From contig NZ_NOZR01000005.1 of NCBI RefSeq assembly GCF_002250655.1, positions 62,001-126,000 of the forward strand: DNA of 64,000 nucleotides, read 5' to 3'. Made by a program: the position numbers and the translations under genes. Below the pieces are notes generated by a model. It saw only the letters and a program-made list of their open reading frames with translations. It did not search any database and had not been told where the DNA came from. Below, piece after piece: positions 1 to 13,576 of this stretch (position 1 is the first letter of the stretch; each line of letters starts with the position of its first letter). The DNA is from Mycolicibacterium sphagni. Its GTDB lineage: Bacteria > Actinomycetota > Actinomycetes > Mycobacteriales > Mycobacteriaceae.

Positions 1-760
1 TTCCCTCCGCGGCCATGGCCGCCTTCACCTGCCCGATCGTCAGCTCGCGGAAGTGAAAGACACTGGCCGCCAGCACTGCATCAGCACCGGCTTGGACAGC
101 GGGCGCGAAATGGCCCACCGCACCGGCTCCCCCGCTGGCGATCACCGGCACGGTGACGGCCTTGCGCACCGCCCGCAGCATCGTCAGATCGAAGCCGGCC
201 TTGGTACCGTCGGCGTCCATCGAGTTCAGCAGGATCTCGCCGACACCGAGTTCGGCTCCGCGCGTTGCCCATTCGACCGCGTCGATACCGGTCCCCTGCC
301 GCCCGCCGTGGGTGGTTACTTCCCACCCGGACGGAGTCGGCGCTGAACCGGCCGGCACCGTACGTGCATCCACCGACAACACGATGCACTGCGAACCGAA
401 CTGCCGCGACAACTCGGCCAGCAACTCGGGCCGTGCGATCGCGGCGGTGTTCACCGACACCTTGTCCGCGCCTGCCCGCAGCAGCACGTCGACATCGGCC
501 ACCGACCGAACACCGCCGCCGACGGTAAGCGGGATGAAGACCTGCTCGGCGGTGCGGCGCACCACGTCGAGCATCGTCGCGCGGCCCGACGACGACGCCG
601 TGACGTCCAGGAACGTCAGCTCGTCGGCGCCCTCGGCGTCATAGGCGGCGGCCAGCTCGACCGGATCGCCCGCGTCCCGCAGGTTTTCGAAGTTGACGCC
701 CTTGACCACCCGGCCGGCATCTACGTCCAGGCAGGGAATCACGCGCACCGCAACGTCCAT
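1..760 (-). CDS. hisF: Imidazole glycerol phosphate synthase, cyclase subunit (partial, 3' end off window)
   Basis: HisF is the (beta/alpha)8 cyclase that combines ammonia from HisH with PRFAR to give imidazole glycerol phosphate and AICAR in histidine synthesis. The protein begins [20 protein letters not shown] at ATG 760. It shows the catalytic-type Asp of PCLDVD, the phosphate-binding VGGGVRS, and [11 protein letters not shown] followed by ASGGAG, all HisF hallmarks. The last codons read AMAAEG at base 2, so only a few C-terminal residues and the stop lie outside the window. The start overlaps the impA stop (TGATG), so the two are translationally coupled. The M. tuberculosis protein has a short extra N-terminus that is not needed here. 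Confidence 0.97.
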   Translation of the reverse strand, partial: MDVAVRVIPCLDVDAGRVVKGVNFENLRDAGDPVELAAAYDAEGADELTFLDVTASSSGRATMLDVVRRTAEQVFIPLTVGGGVRSVADVDVLLRAGADKVSVNTAAIARPELLAELSRQFGSQCIVLSVDARTVPAGSAPTPSGWEVTTHGGRQGTGIDAVEWATRGAELGVGEILLNSMDADGTKAGFDLTMLRAVRKAVTVPVIASGGAGAVGHFAPAVQAGADAVLAASVFHFRELTIGQVKAAMAAEG

Positions 761-1578
761 CAGAGGTAATCCTCCGGTGCGCCGACTTGCCCCAGGATCT
801 CCATCACGTGGTCGTGTACACCCGGTGCGGCGGCCAGCGCCGAGCGTGACGACGGCGTCCACGGCTGACCGTTCAGGTCGGTGACGATCCCGCCGGCGGC
901 CCGCACCAGCGCCACCCCGGCGGCGTGGTCCCAGATGTGGTCGCCGAAACTGATGGCCGCACCCATGATCCCGGCCGCCACGTAGGCGATGTCGACGCCC
1001 GTGGCGCCGTGCATCCGCATCTTCGAGCAGACCCGGCTCAGGTTCTCCAGCACAGCCAGCCGATACCGCCCCGGGAACCGGCCCCGCCAATCGACGTTGA
1101 ACGTGCCGAAGCCGATCACGCACTGTCCGATCTCGCCGTGTCCAATCGGCGGCTGCGGGTCCCCGTTGAAGTACACGGGTCCGCCCAGCACCGCGCTGTA
1201 GCGCTGGTCGGTGAACGGCAGCCAGGTCAGACCCGCGACCGGCTCGCCGTCGCGCAGCAGTCCCAGCAGGATGGCGGCCATCGGTGAGCCGGCGGCGTAG
1301 TTGAAGGTGCCGTCGATCGGGTCCAGCACCCACACCAGGTGGGAATCGATTGGCGCCCCGCCGAATTCCTCGCCGTGCACGCCGATCCCGGTGGCTGCCT
1401 CCAGCGCTGTGACCACCTGGCGTTCGATGGCCAGGTCCACCTCGGTGGCGAAGTCATTACCCTTCTTCTGCACAGCCGAGGAGGCCCGGTGCCCGGCGAT
1501 GAAGGGTTTGGACGCCTCGTCCAGGATCACCGCTGCCTGGGCCACCAGGGCCTCGAGGTCTGGAGACTCCACTGTCAT
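760..1578 (-). CDS. impA: Inositol monophosphatase family protein (ImpA-like) in the his operon
   Basis: A 272-residue Mg-dependent sugar phosphatase of the inositol monophosphatase fold. Visible motifs are the metal-binding GEEFGG, the family signature [12 protein letters not shown] and a C-terminal [16 protein letters not shown] chose ATG 1578 ([11 protein letters not shown]), 5 nt after the hisA stop; open reading further upstream only runs into hisA. It sits between hisA and hisF, as Rv1604 impA does. The family includes both inositol-1-phosphatases and bacterial histidinol-phosphatases (HisN), so the his-operon position leaves room for either role. Sequence alone does not settle the substrate. 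Confidence 0.9.
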   Translation of the reverse strand: MTVESPDLEALVAQAAVILDEASKPFIAGHRASSAVQKKGNDFATEVDLAIERQVVTALEAATGIGVHGEEFGGAPIDSHLVWVLDPIDGTFNYAAGSPMAAILLGLLRDGEPVAGLTWLPFTDQRYSAVLGGPVYFNGDPQPPIGHGEIGQCVIGFGTFNVDWRGRFPGRYRLAVLENLSRVCSKMRMHGATGVDIAYVAAGIMGAAISFGDHIWDHAAGVALVRAAGGIVTDLNGQPWTPSSRSALAAAPGVHDHVMEILGQVGAPEDYL

Positions 1579-1583
1579 CAGGG

Positions 1584-2318
1584 TTACTGGCTCACCGCGG
1601 CCAGCGCCTCCGGCAGCGTGAATCGCCCCGCGTAGAGCGCCTTGCCGACGATCGCACCTTCCACACCGCTGTCGGTGAGGGTCGCGATCGCGCGCAGATC
1701 GTCCAGGCTGGACACCCCGCCCGAGGCGATCACCGGGGCGATCGTGCACTCGGCGACACCCTCGAGCAAGTCGAGGTTAGGCCCAGTCAGGGTGCCGTCC
1801 TTGGTGACGTCGGTGACCACGAAGCGCGAGCAGCCTTCGCTGTCAAGGCGTTCGAGCACATGCCACAGGTCTCCGCCGTCGGTCTCCCAGCCGCGGCCGC
1901 GCAGCCGATGTTCGCCCTCCACGATCTGGACGTCCAGCCCGACGGCTACCTTGTCGCCGTACTCGGCGATCGCCGCGGCGCACCACAGCGGGTTCTCCAA
2001 CGCGGCGGTGCCGATATTGACCCGGGTGCAGCCGGTGGCCAGCGCAGCCTTGAGCGACTCGTCGTCGCGGATGCCGCCAGAGAGTTCGACTTTCACGTCG
2101 AGCGCACCGACCACCTCGGCGAGCAGCTCGCGGTTGGACCCGCGACCGAACGCGGCGTCCAGATCCACCAGGTGGATCCATTCCGCACCGTCACGCTGCC
2201 AGGTCAGCGCGGCATCCAGCGCCGAGCCGTACTCGGTCTCGCTGCCGGCTTTGCCCTGAACCAGGCGTACGGCTTTACCGTTGACCACGTCGACGGCAGG
2301 CAACAGAATCAGTGGCAC
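1584..2318 (-). CDS. hisA: Phosphoribosyl isomerase A (bifunctional HisA/TrpF, PriA)
   Basis: A 244-residue (beta/alpha)8 isomerase beginning [20 protein letters not shown]. It converts ProFAR to PRFAR in histidine synthesis. In actinobacteria that lack a separate trpF the same enzyme (PriA) also isomerises phosphoribosyl anthranilate for tryptophan. Key features are the base Asp in PAVDVVNG, the GKA..LVQG phosphate region, [22 protein letters not shown] (second catalytic Asp) and [11 protein letters not shown]. It lies 2 nt after hisH and 5 nt before impA. The dual TrpF role is inferred from the actinobacterial family. Confidence 0.97.
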   Translation of the reverse strand: MPLILLPAVDVVNGKAVRLVQGKAGSETEYGSALDAALTWQRDGAEWIHLVDLDAAFGRGSNRELLAEVVGALDVKVELSGGIRDDESLKAALATGCTRVNIGTAALENPLWCAAAIAEYGDKVAVGLDVQIVEGEHRLRGRGWETDGGDLWHVLERLDSEGCSRFVVTDVTKDGTLTGPNLDLLEGVAECTIAPVIASGGVSSLDDLRAIATLTDSGVEGAIVGKALYAGRFTLPEALAAVSQ

Positions 2319-2320
2319 TC

Positions 2321-2937
2321 TTACAGCCCCTCAACCCAATTCGCGAGCAGCGCCGCACCAGCGTCACCGCTCTTCTCCGGATGAAATTGTGTCGCCGACA
2401 GCGGCCCGTCCTCCACGGCGGCCAGGAACCGCACCTGATGGGTGGCCCAGGTCAGCAGCGCATCGGGTGCGCCCTCCCACTTCTGTGCGGCGTAGGAGTG
2501 CACGAAGTAGAAGCGGCTGTCGGCGTCGAATCCCTTGAACAGCGCGCTGCCCGGCGCGGGTTCGACCACGTTCCACCCCATGTGCGGAATCACCGGCGCA
2601 TCGAGCCGGGTGACCGAGCCCGGCCACTGGCCGCAGCCCTGTGATTCCAACCCGAACTCGACGCCGTGGGCGAACAGGATCTGCATGCCCACGCATACGC
2701 CGAGCACCGGACGGCCCGCGGCCAACCGCTCGGCGATGATGCGTTCGCCGCCGATTCCGCGCAACCCGGCCATGCACGCCTCGAACGCGCCGACGCCGGG
2801 AACCACCAGGCCATCGGCGTTGTGGGCGCGCTGGGCGTCGGCGGTCACCTCGACGTCGGCTCCGACGCGTTCCAGTGCCCGCTGCGCCGAGCGCAGGTTG
2901 CCCGAGCCGTAGTCCAGGACCACCACGGATTTACCTG

Positions 2938-2941
<4 letters not shown>
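2321..2941 (-). CDS. hisH: Imidazole glycerol phosphate synthase, glutamine amidotransferase subunit
   Basis: A 206-residue class I glutaminase that supplies ammonia to HisF. The nucleophile elbow is [13 protein letters not shown] (Cys), and the triad His-Glu are in [12 protein letters not shown] near the C-terminus. The N-terminus [18 protein letters not shown] is typical of HisH. The start overlaps the hisB stop by 4 nt (ATGA), and the gene is followed within 2 nt by hisA. Length matches the family. Confidence 0.97.
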
Positions 2942-6019
<3,078 letters not shown>

Positions 6020-6097
6020 CGGATCAATTGTCCCTGATCGGTGCACCCGAATAAAAATTGATTGAGCGCGGGCGGCGACGGCCCGGATACTGCGGTT

Positions 6098-6733
6098 ATG
6101 CAATGGGAGCTGTGGTTGGCCTTCGTCGGCGCCGCGATCGCCATCAGTGTGTCGCCGGGCGCCGGCGCCATCCAGTCGATGGCGACCGGTTTGGCGTACG
6201 GGTTGCGCCGCGGTTATTGGAGTATCGCCGGGCTCGAAATCGGCCTGATGCTGCAGCTGGCGGCGGTCGCGGTGGGACTCGGCGCCGCGGTGGCGCAGTC
6301 GGTGGTCGCGTTCACCGTCATCAAGTGGATCGGTGTGGTTTACCTGGTGTATCTGGCCGTCCGGCAGTGGCGTACCGCCCCGGGCGACCTGGGCGAACAG
6401 CTCAACGCGAACGCCAGCGGCGGCCGGTTGGCCCTGCTGGCGCGCGGAGTCCTGGTCAACGTCACCAACCCCAAGGGTCTGGTGTTCCTGCTCGCGGTGC
6501 TGCCGCAGTTCGTCGTGCCAACCGCCCCGCTTCTGCCCCAATATGTGGCCATCGGGGCGACGATGGTGGTCGTAGATCTGGTGGTGATGGGCGCCTACAC
6601 GGGCCTCGCGGCCCGGCTGCTGGGCTGGCTGCGCACCCCGCGCCAGCAGACCGCGATGAACCGGACGTTCTCCGGATTGTTCGCCGCTGCCGCGGTGGTG
6701 CTATCCCTGGTGCGCCGTGGCGCTGCCGCATAA
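6098..6733 (+). CDS. LysE/RhtB-family amino-acid exporter
   Basis: A 211-residue polytopic membrane protein of the LysE superfamily. The N-terminus has the family pattern [16 protein letters not shown] (compare S-PGP-L in LysE/RhtB). Five to six hydrophobic helices follow, with the central [17 protein letters not shown] and [16 protein letters not shown] motifs. ATG 6098 is chosen over an upstream TTG because it begins directly at the first helix. Such proteins export amino acids or homoserine lactones; the substrate cannot be read from sequence. It is divergent from hisD and 10 nt before the next gene. Confidence 0.85.
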   Translation: MQWELWLAFVGAAIAISVSPGAGAIQSMATGLAYGLRRGYWSIAGLEIGLMLQLAAVAVGLGAAVAQSVVAFTVIKWIGVVYLVYLAVRQWRTAPGDLGEQLNANASGGRLALLARGVLVNVTNPKGLVFLLAVLPQFVVPTAPLLPQYVAIGATMVVVDLVVMGAYTGLAARLLGWLRTPRQQTAMNRTFSGLFAAAAVVLSLVRRGAAA

Positions 6734-6743
6734 CGTTGGCGTC

Positions 6744-7157
6744 ATGTCGACCAAGGATCATCCGAACAATGCCCCGGGCGTGCCAATGCGATTCCCCGTG
6801 TGGTTCGAGAACTTCCAGATCAAATATCTGAACCGAGCCATGCGGCCGCTGGCCAAATACATGCCGGGCATGTCGGTCATCTCCCACCGCGGCCGTACCT
6901 CGGGGACGCAGTATGAGACCGTCGTCTCGGCTTACCGCAAGGGTGACACCCTGGCGATCCTGCTGGCCCACGGCAAGACCAACTGGGTCAAGAACATCCT
7001 GGCCTCCGGTGAAGCGGACATCCGCCTGGGGCGGCACGACCTTCATCTGGTCAATCCCCGATTGGTGTCGGCCGGTACCGACGATCCGTCGTTGCCCGGC
7101 ATCGCCCGCTCGGGCGTCAAGCGCGGCGTCGGTGCGTTCGTGGCCGATATCGCCTAG
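6744..7157 (+). CDS. Nitroreductase-family deazaflavin (F420)-dependent oxidoreductase
   Basis: A 137-residue small split-barrel protein of the mycobacterial F420-dependent nitroreductase/Ddn superfamily. The diagnostic stretch is SHRGRTSGTQYETVVSAYR followed by GDTLAILLAHGKTNWVKNI, which forms the phosphate and deazaflavin contacts in this family. It begins at ATG 6744, 10 nt after the LysE-type gene, and probably shares its transcript. Its stop codon abuts the convergent nadC stop with no spacer. The substrate is unknown. Confidence 0.8.
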   Translation: MSTKDHPNNAPGVPMRFPVWFENFQIKYLNRAMRPLAKYMPGMSVISHRGRTSGTQYETVVSAYRKGDTLAILLAHGKTNWVKNILASGEADIRLGRHDLHLVNPRLVSAGTDDPSLPGIARSGVKRGVGAFVADIA

Positions 7158-8015
7158 CTAGAGATCCAAACCGACGTCGAAAACCTTGACGGAGTGGGTA
7201 AGCGCGCCGACGGACAGATAATCCACGCCGGTGCCGGCGTATTCGGCAGCGGAGTCCAAGCTCAGGCCTCCCGAGGATTCCAACAGCGCGCCTGGGGCGT
7301 TGGCGTCGCGGCGCTGCACGGCGATCTGGGTCTGCCAGACCGGGAAGTTGTCCAGCAGGATCAGCTGGACATCCTCGGCCAGCACCTCGTCGAGCTGTTC
7401 GAGGGTGTCGACCTCGACCTCGCACGGCAGGTCCGGTGCGGTCGCGCGCACGGCGCGCAGCGCGGCTACCACCGACCCCGCGGCCGCGACGTGGTTGTCC
7501 TTGATCAGTGCGGCATCACCAAGACCCATCCGGTGATTGACCCCGCCGCCGACCCGCACCGCGTATTTCTGCAGAGCCCGTAGCCCAGGAAGCGTCTTGC
7601 GGGTGTCGCGGATCTTGGCCTTGGTGCCCTCGACGGCGTCCACCCAGGCCGCGGTGGCGGTGGCGATGCCGGACAGGTGGCACACCAGGTTGAGCAGGGT
7701 CCGTTCGGCGGTCAGCAGTCCCCGTGTCGAGCCCTCGATCCGCAGCAGCGCCGTGCCGGCCTCCAGTCGGGTGCCGTCGTCGACGCGGTCGACGACCCGG
7801 TAACCGTCCTCGCCGAGTATCTCGTCGAGAACGAGCAGCGCCACATCGATTCCGGCCGCTACGCCCGGCTCCCGGGACACCAGCGACGCGACGGTGGTCG
7901 CGCCGGCGGGCACAGTGGCCAGTGTGGTGACGTCGGGGCCGTAGCGCAGGTCCTCATCAAGGCCGCGGCGGATCGTGATGCGGGCTTCAGTCAGCTCGTC
8001 GTCGGTGAGTTTCAT
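7158..8015 (-). CDS. nadC: Nicotinate-nucleotide pyrophosphorylase (quinolinate phosphoribosyltransferase)
   Basis: A 285-residue QPRTase that joins quinolinate to PRPP with decarboxylation, giving nicotinate mononucleotide. Recognised by RDTRKTLPGLRALQKYAVRV, GGGVNHRMGLGDAALIKDNH and EVEVDTLEQLDEVL, and the C-terminal LSVGALTHSV. ATG 8015 overlaps the nadB stop by 4 nt, and it is the last gene of nadA-nadB-nadC. Length is standard. Confidence 0.97.
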   Translation of the reverse strand: MKLTDDELTEARITIRRGLDEDLRYGPDVTTLATVPAGATTVASLVSREPGVAAGIDVALLVLDEILGEDGYRVVDRVDDGTRLEAGTALLRIEGSTRGLLTAERTLLNLVCHLSGIATATAAWVDAVEGTKAKIRDTRKTLPGLRALQKYAVRVGGGVNHRMGLGDAALIKDNHVAAAGSVVAALRAVRATAPDLPCEVEVDTLEQLDEVLAEDVQLILLDNFPVWQTQIAVQRRDANAPGALLESSGGLSLDSAAEYAGTGVDYLSVGALTHSVKVFDVGLDL

Positions 8016-9574
8016 CGCAGGCAGGCCGCCGCGTGGTCGCCGTGCAGGGTGCGACTGAAGGCCTGGGCCGGATCGGCGTCGGGGTGATCACTGCGATGGT
8101 GGCAGCCGCGAGATTCGGTGCGCGCCAACGCCGCAGCGATCAAGGCACGGGCAGTCACCGTGAGTGCGACGTCCTCGGCGGCAGCTCGGGTGGTCATCGG
8201 TCGCGGTGTAGCCTCAGCGAGGGCGTCGGCCAGGCGCCGCAAACCGGCAGCATCGCGAACCACCGAAGCGTAGTCGGTCATCGCGGATTGGAGCGCTGGC
8301 CGATCGAGCGCAGTGTGTTGACGCCCTTCGGCTTTCGCCATCGGCGCACCAGCATTGTGCGCGTGCTCAACGGCGACACGGCCGGCACGGGCACCGACGA
8401 CCAGGCCCTCCAGCAGGCTGTTGGAGGCCAGCCGGTTGGCGCCGTGCATCCCGGTCCTGGCCACTTCGCCGGCCGCGAACAGCCCGGGTAGATCGGTGCG
8501 GCCGTGGACGTCGGTGGCCACACCCCCGCAGCTGTAGTGCGCACCGGGAACGACGGGGATCGGCTCGCGGGTTGGGTCAATGCCGGCCGCGCGGCACGCC
8601 GCAGTGACCGTCGGAAAGCGTTGCGCCAAGTGGTCGATGGAGCGCGCGTCGAGGAACACACACTCGTCACCCGTTTCGCGCAGACGCGCTTCGATCGCCG
8701 CCGCGACGATATCGCGCGGCGCGAGGTCGCCCATCGGATGATGCGTGGTCATCGACTCGCCGCGGGCGTCTCGCAGCACCGCACCTTCGCCGCGCAGCGC
8801 CTCGGTGATCAACGGGCGACGCCCTGCGCCGTCACGGTCGAACAGCATCGTCGGGTGGAACTGAACGAATTCGAGATCGGTGACGCCGATTCCGGCCCAC
8901 AGGGCAAGCGCGATCCCGTCGCCGGTGGAACCTTCCGGGTTAGTGGTCGCCTGGTACACGTGGCCCAGCCCGCCGGTGGCGATAATGACCGACGGGGCGT
9001 GCACGATGCCGAGCCCATCGGCATTGCGGACCAGCACCCCGGTGACCGCCGAACCGTCGTGCAGGATCTGCAGCGCGATGTGATTGCGGCGAATGTCCAA
9101 GGTGGCAGCGGCATAATCGAGCGCGCGCTGCACCTCGGCCCCGGTGGCATCACCGCCGGCATGGATGATGCGGCGGCGGGAATGGCCGCCTTCGCGAGTG
9201 AGCGCCCATTGCCCCGGCGCGCTTTCGTCGAATCGGGCACCGTCGTCGACCAGATCAGCGACCGCCTGATAACCGTCTGCGACGATCGAACGCACCGCGT
9301 CCGGATCGCACAGGCCCGCACCGGCGGCCAGGGTATCGCGGACGTGCGCGTCAACGGAGTCTTCGGTGTGCGGCAGCACCACCGCGATACCACCCTGCGC
9401 GTAGAACGTCGCGGTATCGGGAGCCTTGCTCAGAACGACTGTGCGGCCGCCCTTTCGGTGCGCGGCCAGCGCCGCGGCCAAACCGGCGACACCGGTTCCT
9501 ATCACCACGACATCGGCGCGCTGCTGCCAGTCAACACCGTTGCCACCGGCTCCGCAGGCGAACCCGCCGGTCAT
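8012..9574 (-). CDS. nadB: L-aspartate oxidase
   Basis: A 520-residue FAD enzyme that oxidises L-aspartate to iminoaspartate, the substrate of NadA. Motifs: the Rossmann [18 protein letters not shown], the active-site loop [21 protein letters not shown], the capping-domain Arg region [13 protein letters not shown], and [24 protein letters not shown] with [15 protein letters not shown]. Start at ATG 9574 overlaps the nadA stop (ATGA). The frame continues far upstream inside nadA, but that part is antisense-like and rejected. The C-terminus is shortened compared with E. coli NadB, as in other mycobacteria. Confidence 0.96.
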   Translation of the reverse strand: MTGGFACGAGGNGVDWQQRADVVVIGTGVAGLAAALAAHRKGGRTVVLSKAPDTATFYAQGGIAVVLPHTEDSVDAHVRDTLAAGAGLCDPDAVRSIVADGYQAVADLVDDGARFDESAPGQWALTREGGHSRRRIIHAGGDATGAEVQRALDYAAATLDIRRNHIALQILHDGSAVTGVLVRNADGLGIVHAPSVIIATGGLGHVYQATTNPEGSTGDGIALALWAGIGVTDLEFVQFHPTMLFDRDGAGRRPLITEALRGEGAVLRDARGESMTTHHPMGDLAPRDIVAAAIEARLRETGDECVFLDARSIDHLAQRFPTVTAACRAAGIDPTREPIPVVPGAHYSCGGVATDVHGRTDLPGLFAAGEVARTGMHGANRLASNSLLEGLVVGARAGRVAVEHAHNAGAPMAKAEGRQHTALDRPALQSAMTDYASVVRDAAGLRRLADALAEATPRPMTTRAAAEDVALTVTARALIAAALARTESRGCHHRSDHPDADPAQAFSRTLHGDHAAACLR

Positions 9575-10629
9575 TCTCCGCCGCCGGGCTGGCCGATCTC
9601 GATCATCCGCTGCACACTGGCGCGGGCCAGCCGCGCGGTCTCCGGATCGACGTCCACCTCGTCTGCGCCGTCGACCAGGCAGCGCAGCAGAGCGGCGGGA
9701 GTGATCATCTTCATGTACTTGCACGACGCCCGGTCGTTGACGGCCTGAAAGTCGATACCCGGTGCGGCCCGGCGCAATTGGTGCAGCATACCGACCTCGG
9801 TGGCGACCAGGACCTGCTTGGCGTGTGAGGCCTTGGCAGCGTCCAGCATGCCGCCGGTGGACAGGATCTTGACCCGATCGGCCGGGAAGGCTCCCTCGCC
9901 GGCGAGGTACAGCGCCGAAGTGGCACAACCACATTCGGGGTGCACGAACAGTTCGGCATCAGGGTGGGTGCGGGCCTGGTCGGCCAGCTCGTCGCCGTTG
10001 ATACCCGCGTGCACGTGGCACTCGCCGGCCCAGATGTGCAGGTTCGTCCGGCCGGTCATGCGCCGGACGTGGGCGCCGAGGAACTGGTCAGGGCAGAACA
10101 GCACTTCGCGGTCCGCGGGAATGGAGGCGACCACCTCGACGGCGTTGGACGAGGTGCAGCAGATGTCGGTGAGCGCTTTCACCGCTGCGGTGGTGTTGAC
10201 GTAGGACACCACGACCGAGCCGGGATGCTCGTCTTTCCAGGCCTGCAGTTCGTCGGCGTTGATGGAGTCCGCCAGCGAGCAGCCCGCCCGCTGATCGGGG
10301 ATCAGAACGGTCTTCTCAGGGCTGAGGATCTTGGCGGTCTCGGCCATGAAGTGCACGCCGCAGAACACGATCGTCTCTTCAGCGGCTTCGGCGGCGATTC
10401 GGGACAGCGCCAGCGAGTCGCCGACGTGGTCGGCGACATCTTGAATGGCCGGCAGCTGGTAGTTGTGCGCCAGGATGGTCGCATTGCGCAAGGTGGCCAG
10501 GCGCCGAATCTCGGCGGCCCATTCCTCGTCACCGTTCACGCCGGTGTAGCCACCGGGGCCATCGGTGATAGCGGCCGCCAGTCCGCCAACAGCGGCGTCG
10601 ACGGCATCGGCACGATCCAGGACGGTCAT
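9571..10629 (-). CDS. nadA: Quinolinate synthase
   Basis: A 352-residue [4Fe-4S] enzyme that condenses iminoaspartate with dihydroxyacetone phosphate to quinolinate. Its three cluster cysteines are in the contexts [19 protein letters not shown] and HPECGC, with the typical [11 protein letters not shown] and PDQFLGAHV motifs. Start ATG 10629 has a strong ribosome-binding site (AGGAGG about 6 nt upstream). It heads the nadABC operon and faces nrtR across 48 nt that contain a perfect palindrome. Confidence 0.97.
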   Translation of the reverse strand: MTVLDRADAVDAAVGGLAAAITDGPGGYTGVNGDEEWAAEIRRLATLRNATILAHNYQLPAIQDVADHVGDSLALSRIAAEAAEETIVFCGVHFMAETAKILSPEKTVLIPDQRAGCSLADSINADELQAWKDEHPGSVVVSYVNTTAAVKALTDICCTSSNAVEVVASIPADREVLFCPDQFLGAHVRRMTGRTNLHIWAGECHVHAGINGDELADQARTHPDAELFVHPECGCATSALYLAGEGAFPADRVKILSTGGMLDAAKASHAKQVLVATEVGMLHQLRRAAPGIDFQAVNDRASCKYMKMITPAALLRCLVDGADEVDVDPETARLARASVQRMIEIGQPGGGE

Positions 10630-10654
10630 TTCCGCCTCCTGTCTTGCTTTCGAG

Positions 10655-10677
10655 GTTTTCGACTTACAATCGAAAAC
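10655..10677. promoter_or_regulatory. Candidate NrtR operator between nadA and nrtR
   Basis: A perfect inverted repeat, GTTTTCGA, 7-nt spacer CTTACAA, then TCGAAAAC, fills the divergent nadA-nrtR gap and ends exactly at the nrtR ATG. It is the only strong palindrome there, and NrtR-type repressors bind such AT-rich palindromes in front of NAD genes. Its position predicts autoregulation of nrtR and repression of nadABC. Assignment to NrtR is inference from position and symmetry. Confidence 0.7.
10665..10670 (+). promoter_or_regulatory. -10 hexamer of nrtR (leaderless)
   Basis: TACAAT lies 7 nt before the nrtR ATG with no ribosome-binding site between. This fits a leaderless transcript starting at or next to the A of ATG. 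The hexamer is enclosed in the spacer and right arm of the palindrome, so a bound repressor would cover it. Confidence 0.55.
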
Positions 10678-11370
10678 ATGGGCTATACTAGCACCGAACA
10701 CGAAGTGCTCGCCGTTGTATTCCAGGTTGGCGACGTCAGCTCCAGGCAACCCACCCTTAACGTGCTGTTATGGCAGCGCGCCCAGGAACCGGAGCTCGGC
10801 AAGTGGGCACTGCCCGGCGGTCGGCTGAGCGACGACGAGGACCTGACCACTTCGGTGCGCCGCCAGCTGGCCGAGAAGGTGGACGTACGTGAGATCGCCC
10901 ACTTGGAACAGCTCGCCGTCTTCTCCGATCCGGGCCGAGTGCCTGGCGTTCGCACGATCGCCTCGACGTTCCTCGGGCTGGTGCCGTCGGTCGCTACCCC
11001 GGTATTGCCCCCGGACACCCGCTGGCATCCGGTGAACGCACTGCCCGAGATGGCCTTCGACCATGCGCCGATGGTGGAGTACGCCCGCACCCGCCTGGTC
11101 GCCAAACTGTCCTACACCAATATCGGATTTGCGCTGGCGCCAACAGAATTCGCGCTCTCGACGCTGCGCGACATCTACGGCGCCGCGCTCGGCTATCAGG
11201 TCGACGCCACCAACCTGCAGCGTGTCCTGGCCCGTCGCGGCGTCATCACGCCGACGGGGACAACCGCCCATCCGGGCCGCACCGGCGGCCGTCCGGCAGC
11301 CCTCTACCGGTTCACCGACTCGCAGATTCGGGTGACCGACGAATTTGCTGCGCTGCGGCCGCCCGGGTGA
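10678..11370 (+). CDS. nrtR: Nudix-like/winged-helix NAD biosynthesis regulator
   Basis: A 230-residue two-domain regulator: a Nudix fold at about residues 8-140 and a C-terminal winged helix at about 145-225 ([28 protein letters not shown]). The Nudix box is degenerate. [12 protein letters not shown] is followed by [10 protein letters not shown] instead of REUXEEXGU, so key catalytic glutamates are lost, as expected for a ligand-sensing rather than hydrolytic domain. NrtR regulators sense ADP-ribose or NAD-linked metabolites and control NAD genes, and here it is divergent from nadABC. The start ATG 10678 has no ribosome-binding site but a -10 box 7 nt upstream. It corresponds to Rv1593c. Confidence 0.88.
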   Translation: MGYTSTEHEVLAVVFQVGDVSSRQPTLNVLLWQRAQEPELGKWALPGGRLSDDEDLTTSVRRQLAEKVDVREIAHLEQLAVFSDPGRVPGVRTIASTFLGLVPSVATPVLPPDTRWHPVNALPEMAFDHAPMVEYARTRLVAKLSYTNIGFALAPTEFALSTLRDIYGAALGYQVDATNLQRVLARRGVITPTGTTAHPGRTGGRPAALYRFTDSQIRVTDEFAALRPPG

Positions 11371-11402
11371 GCCGCACTAGATTCTTAGACCCTTCTTAAG
11401 GT

Positions 11403-12749
11403 ATGAAGGATGCAATGCATCCGGTCAGCTCCGGGGCCCCGAGCCCCGAATGGATTGGCCGCGCCCCGCACGAGGAGCTCGAGCGCGGTGCGCATCCCCC
11501 GCTGCCCGTCGATGATCTGTTCTACCAGCCCCCGGGCGGGTTCGAACATGCCGATCCAGGCACCGTCCTGCGTTCACGCGACGTCGAGCTGGGCTTTCTC
11601 GGGCTGATCCCCCAACGCGTCCGCGCCACCCAGCTGCTGTACCGCACGACCGATCACAACAGGCTTCCGCAAGCGACTGTCACCACGGTGCTCATCCCCA
11701 CCGGCCACGCCCCGAATCAGGTCCGCAACGTTGTGTCCTACCAGTGCGCCATCGATGCGGTGGCGGCACGCTGCTTCCCTTCCTACGCGCTGCGCAGACA
11801 CGCCAGATCCCTCGGCTCGATCGCCCAACTGGAGTATCTGCTGATCGCTGCCGCGCTGGCTGAGGGCTGGGTGGTGTCCGTCCCCGACCACGAGGGTCCC
11901 GACGGCATGTGGGGCGCTCCCTTCGAGCCCGGCTACGCCGTGCTGGACGGCCTGCGGGCCACCCTCGGCTTCGAGCGCTTCGGCCTCGCCGCGGACAACA
12001 AGATCGGGTTGTGGGGCTATTCGGGCGGTGGGCTGGCCAGCGCGTGGGCGGCCGAGGTGCACGCCGAGTACGCCCCCGAGCTCAACATCGTCGGCGCGGT
12101 GCTCGGTTCTCCGGTTGGCGACCTGGGGCACACGTTCCGCCGGCTCAATGGTTCCTATCTGGCCGCGCTGCCCGCGCTGGTGGTGTCCGCGCTGGCCAAG
12201 ACCTACCCCGACCTCAATCGCGTCATCGAGCAGAACGCCACCGAGGAAGGCCTCGCGCTGCTGCGGCGGCTGGAGCGGATGACCACCGCGGAGGCCGTCA
12301 TCCGGCTGTTCCGCACCGACATGGACGACCTGGTGCGCCCGCCGCTGGACGAAGTCCTCGCGATGCCCGAGGTCCAATACGTCTTCGAGAACATCAAACT
12401 CGGCAAGGCGACGCCCGACCTGCCGGTGCTGATCGTGCAGGCCGTGCATGACTCGGTGATCGCCGTCGAGGACATCGACGACCTGGCGCACACCTATGCG
12501 ATGGGTGGAGCTCAGGTGACCTACCACCGCGACATGTTCAGCGAGCACATGCTGCTGCACCCGATGTCAGCGCCGATGACGCTGCGCTGGCTGACCGACC
12601 GGTTCGCCGGACGCCCGATCGACGAGCACATCGTGCGGACCAAGTGGCCGACGCTGCTCAACCCCATGACCTATGCGGGCATGTGGCGCTTGGGCGGCAT
12701 CTTCGCGCGGGTGGTCTCCGGCGGACGGGTTCCGTTCAAGCCGCTCTAG
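11403..12749 (+). CDS. Secretory-lipase-type alpha/beta hydrolase (Rv1592c-like)
   Basis: A 448-residue alpha/beta hydrolase of the fungal-type secretory lipase (LIP) family, closely resembling M. tuberculosis Rv1592c. The nucleophile elbow is [16 protein letters not shown] (Ser in GYSGG). The acid is probably in [18 protein letters not shown] and the catalytic His in [14 protein letters not shown]. No clear signal peptide is visible. ATG 11403 is used; ATG 11415 has the better ribosome-binding site (GAAGGA) and would remove four residues. Its TAG stop shares the tetranucleotide CTAG with the convergent membrane-protein stop. Confidence 0.85.
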   Translation: MKDAMHPVSSGAPSPEWIGRAPHEELERGAHPPLPVDDLFYQPPGGFEHADPGTVLRSRDVELGFLGLIPQRVRATQLLYRTTDHNRLPQATVTTVLIPTGHAPNQVRNVVSYQCAIDAVAARCFPSYALRRHARSLGSIAQLEYLLIAAALAEGWVVSVPDHEGPDGMWGAPFEPGYAVLDGLRATLGFERFGLAADNKIGLWGYSGGGLASAWAAEVHAEYAPELNIVGAVLGSPVGDLGHTFRRLNGSYLAALPALVVSALAKTYPDLNRVIEQNATEEGLALLRRLERMTTAEAVIRLFRTDMDDLVRPPLDEVLAMPEVQYVFENIKLGKATPDLPVLIVQAVHDSVIAVEDIDDLAHTYAMGGAQVTYHRDMFSEHMLLHPMSAPMTLRWLTDRFAGRPIDEHIVRTKWPTLLNPMTYAGMWRLGGIFARVVSGGRVPFKPL

Positions 12750-13324
12750 GGCGTGACATCGGCCGGGACGCGTTCCACCGGCGGCGAGGCGCCGAGGTCG
12801 TCACGCGGGGTGGCCACCGCCAGTAAGGCGTAGGCGAGCGCGCCCAGCGCTGCCGGGAACAGCAGCGTCGTCGCCACCTGCAACGGGCCGCGGGCGAAGA
12901 ACACCGGCGGCGCCTCGGAGTAGTAGAAGACCCGGTTCTCACGCGTGACCGGTGCGGTGTCGAACGGCACCGCACCGTAGTGCCAGTGCACCAGCAGCGC
13001 CCCGACAGCCGCGGCGGCCCCGGTGGCCGCTACCAGGCCCACCCAGAGTGCCGTCGCCATCAGCGGTCCGCGGTGGTCACGCCACTGCCACACCAGCACG
13101 GCGGCCACGATCGCCATCGATGTCACCAGCCCGATGAGCATCGCGGCGGACACGAACAGATGATCGGATTCGCTGCCCAGGTAGGTGTGCACCCGATCCC
13201 CGGAGCGAGTCAGCGCGATCACCCCGCGGGCCGACGGGGCCAGCCACGACCACAGCGCGCCCAGCGCCGCCCCGCCCAACGTCAGTCCGACGATCACGAC
13301 GCCTGCTGCTTTGTGCCGGGTCAC
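12746..13324 (-). CDS. DUF2567-type membrane protein (Rv1591-like)
   Basis: A 192-residue protein with four predicted transmembrane helices: about residues 7-27, 57-79, 92-112 and 150-170. An extracytoplasmic loop containing [14 protein letters not shown] lies before the last. It corresponds to the Rv1591 position, downstream of bioB and bsaP, whose stop overlaps its start by 4 nt. Function is unknown; the conserved linkage to biotin synthase may be only transcriptional. The stop codon lies in the CTAG shared with the lipase. Confidence 0.75.
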   Translation of the reverse strand: MTRHKAAGVVIVGLTLGGAALGALWSWLAPSARGVIALTRSGDRVHTYLGSESDHLFVSAAMLIGLVTSMAIVAAVLVWQWRDHRGPLMATALWVGLVAATGAAAAVGALLVHWHYGAVPFDTAPVTRENRVFYYSEAPPVFFARGPLQVATTLLFPAALGALAYALLAVATPRDDLGASPPVERVPADVTP

Positions 13325-13548
13325 CGCTGCACCTCGAGTTCATGGGAGTCGACACGGCCGTGCCGCGCGCATTTGGCCCACCAGCCGTCCGGGCGCACCT
13401 GCACCACCATCCGGCGTCCGCATTCCGCGCAATACCGGGGCGGTTCGAGCCCGAGCTGGGCGGCGGTGGGCACCGCGGTGCCGGCCGGCTCGCCGGTGTA
13501 GACGTTGTAGACCCCGGCACCGACCGGTGCGGGCAGCTGTTCGACCAT
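13321..13548 (-). CDS. bsaP: Biotin synthase auxiliary protein
   Basis: A 75-residue protein, the Rv1590 counterpart, in the position directly downstream of bioB. Work on actinobacterial BioB has shown that a small iron-sulfur protein, BsaP, is needed for dethiobiotin conversion. The cysteines here are Cys40 and Cys43 (YCAECGRRM) and Cys60 (KCARHG), a plausible cluster site with His63 nearby. I chose ATG 13548, which has AAAGGG about 7 nt upstream; an in-frame GTG directly before it (13551) is possible. It sits 28 nt after bioB and overlaps the next start by 4 nt. Confidence 0.85.
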   Translation of the reverse strand: MVEQLPAPVGAGVYNVYTGEPAGTAVPTAAQLGLEPPRYCAECGRRMVVQVRPDGWWAKCARHGRVDSHELEVQR

Positions 13549-13576
13549 CACCTTGCCCTTTGTACAGACGATCGAG

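Noticed and set aside
9940..10677. N-terminal extension of nrtR inside nadA
   Set aside because: The frame is open only because it is antisense to nadA. The Nudix domain and the -10 box place the start at 10678.
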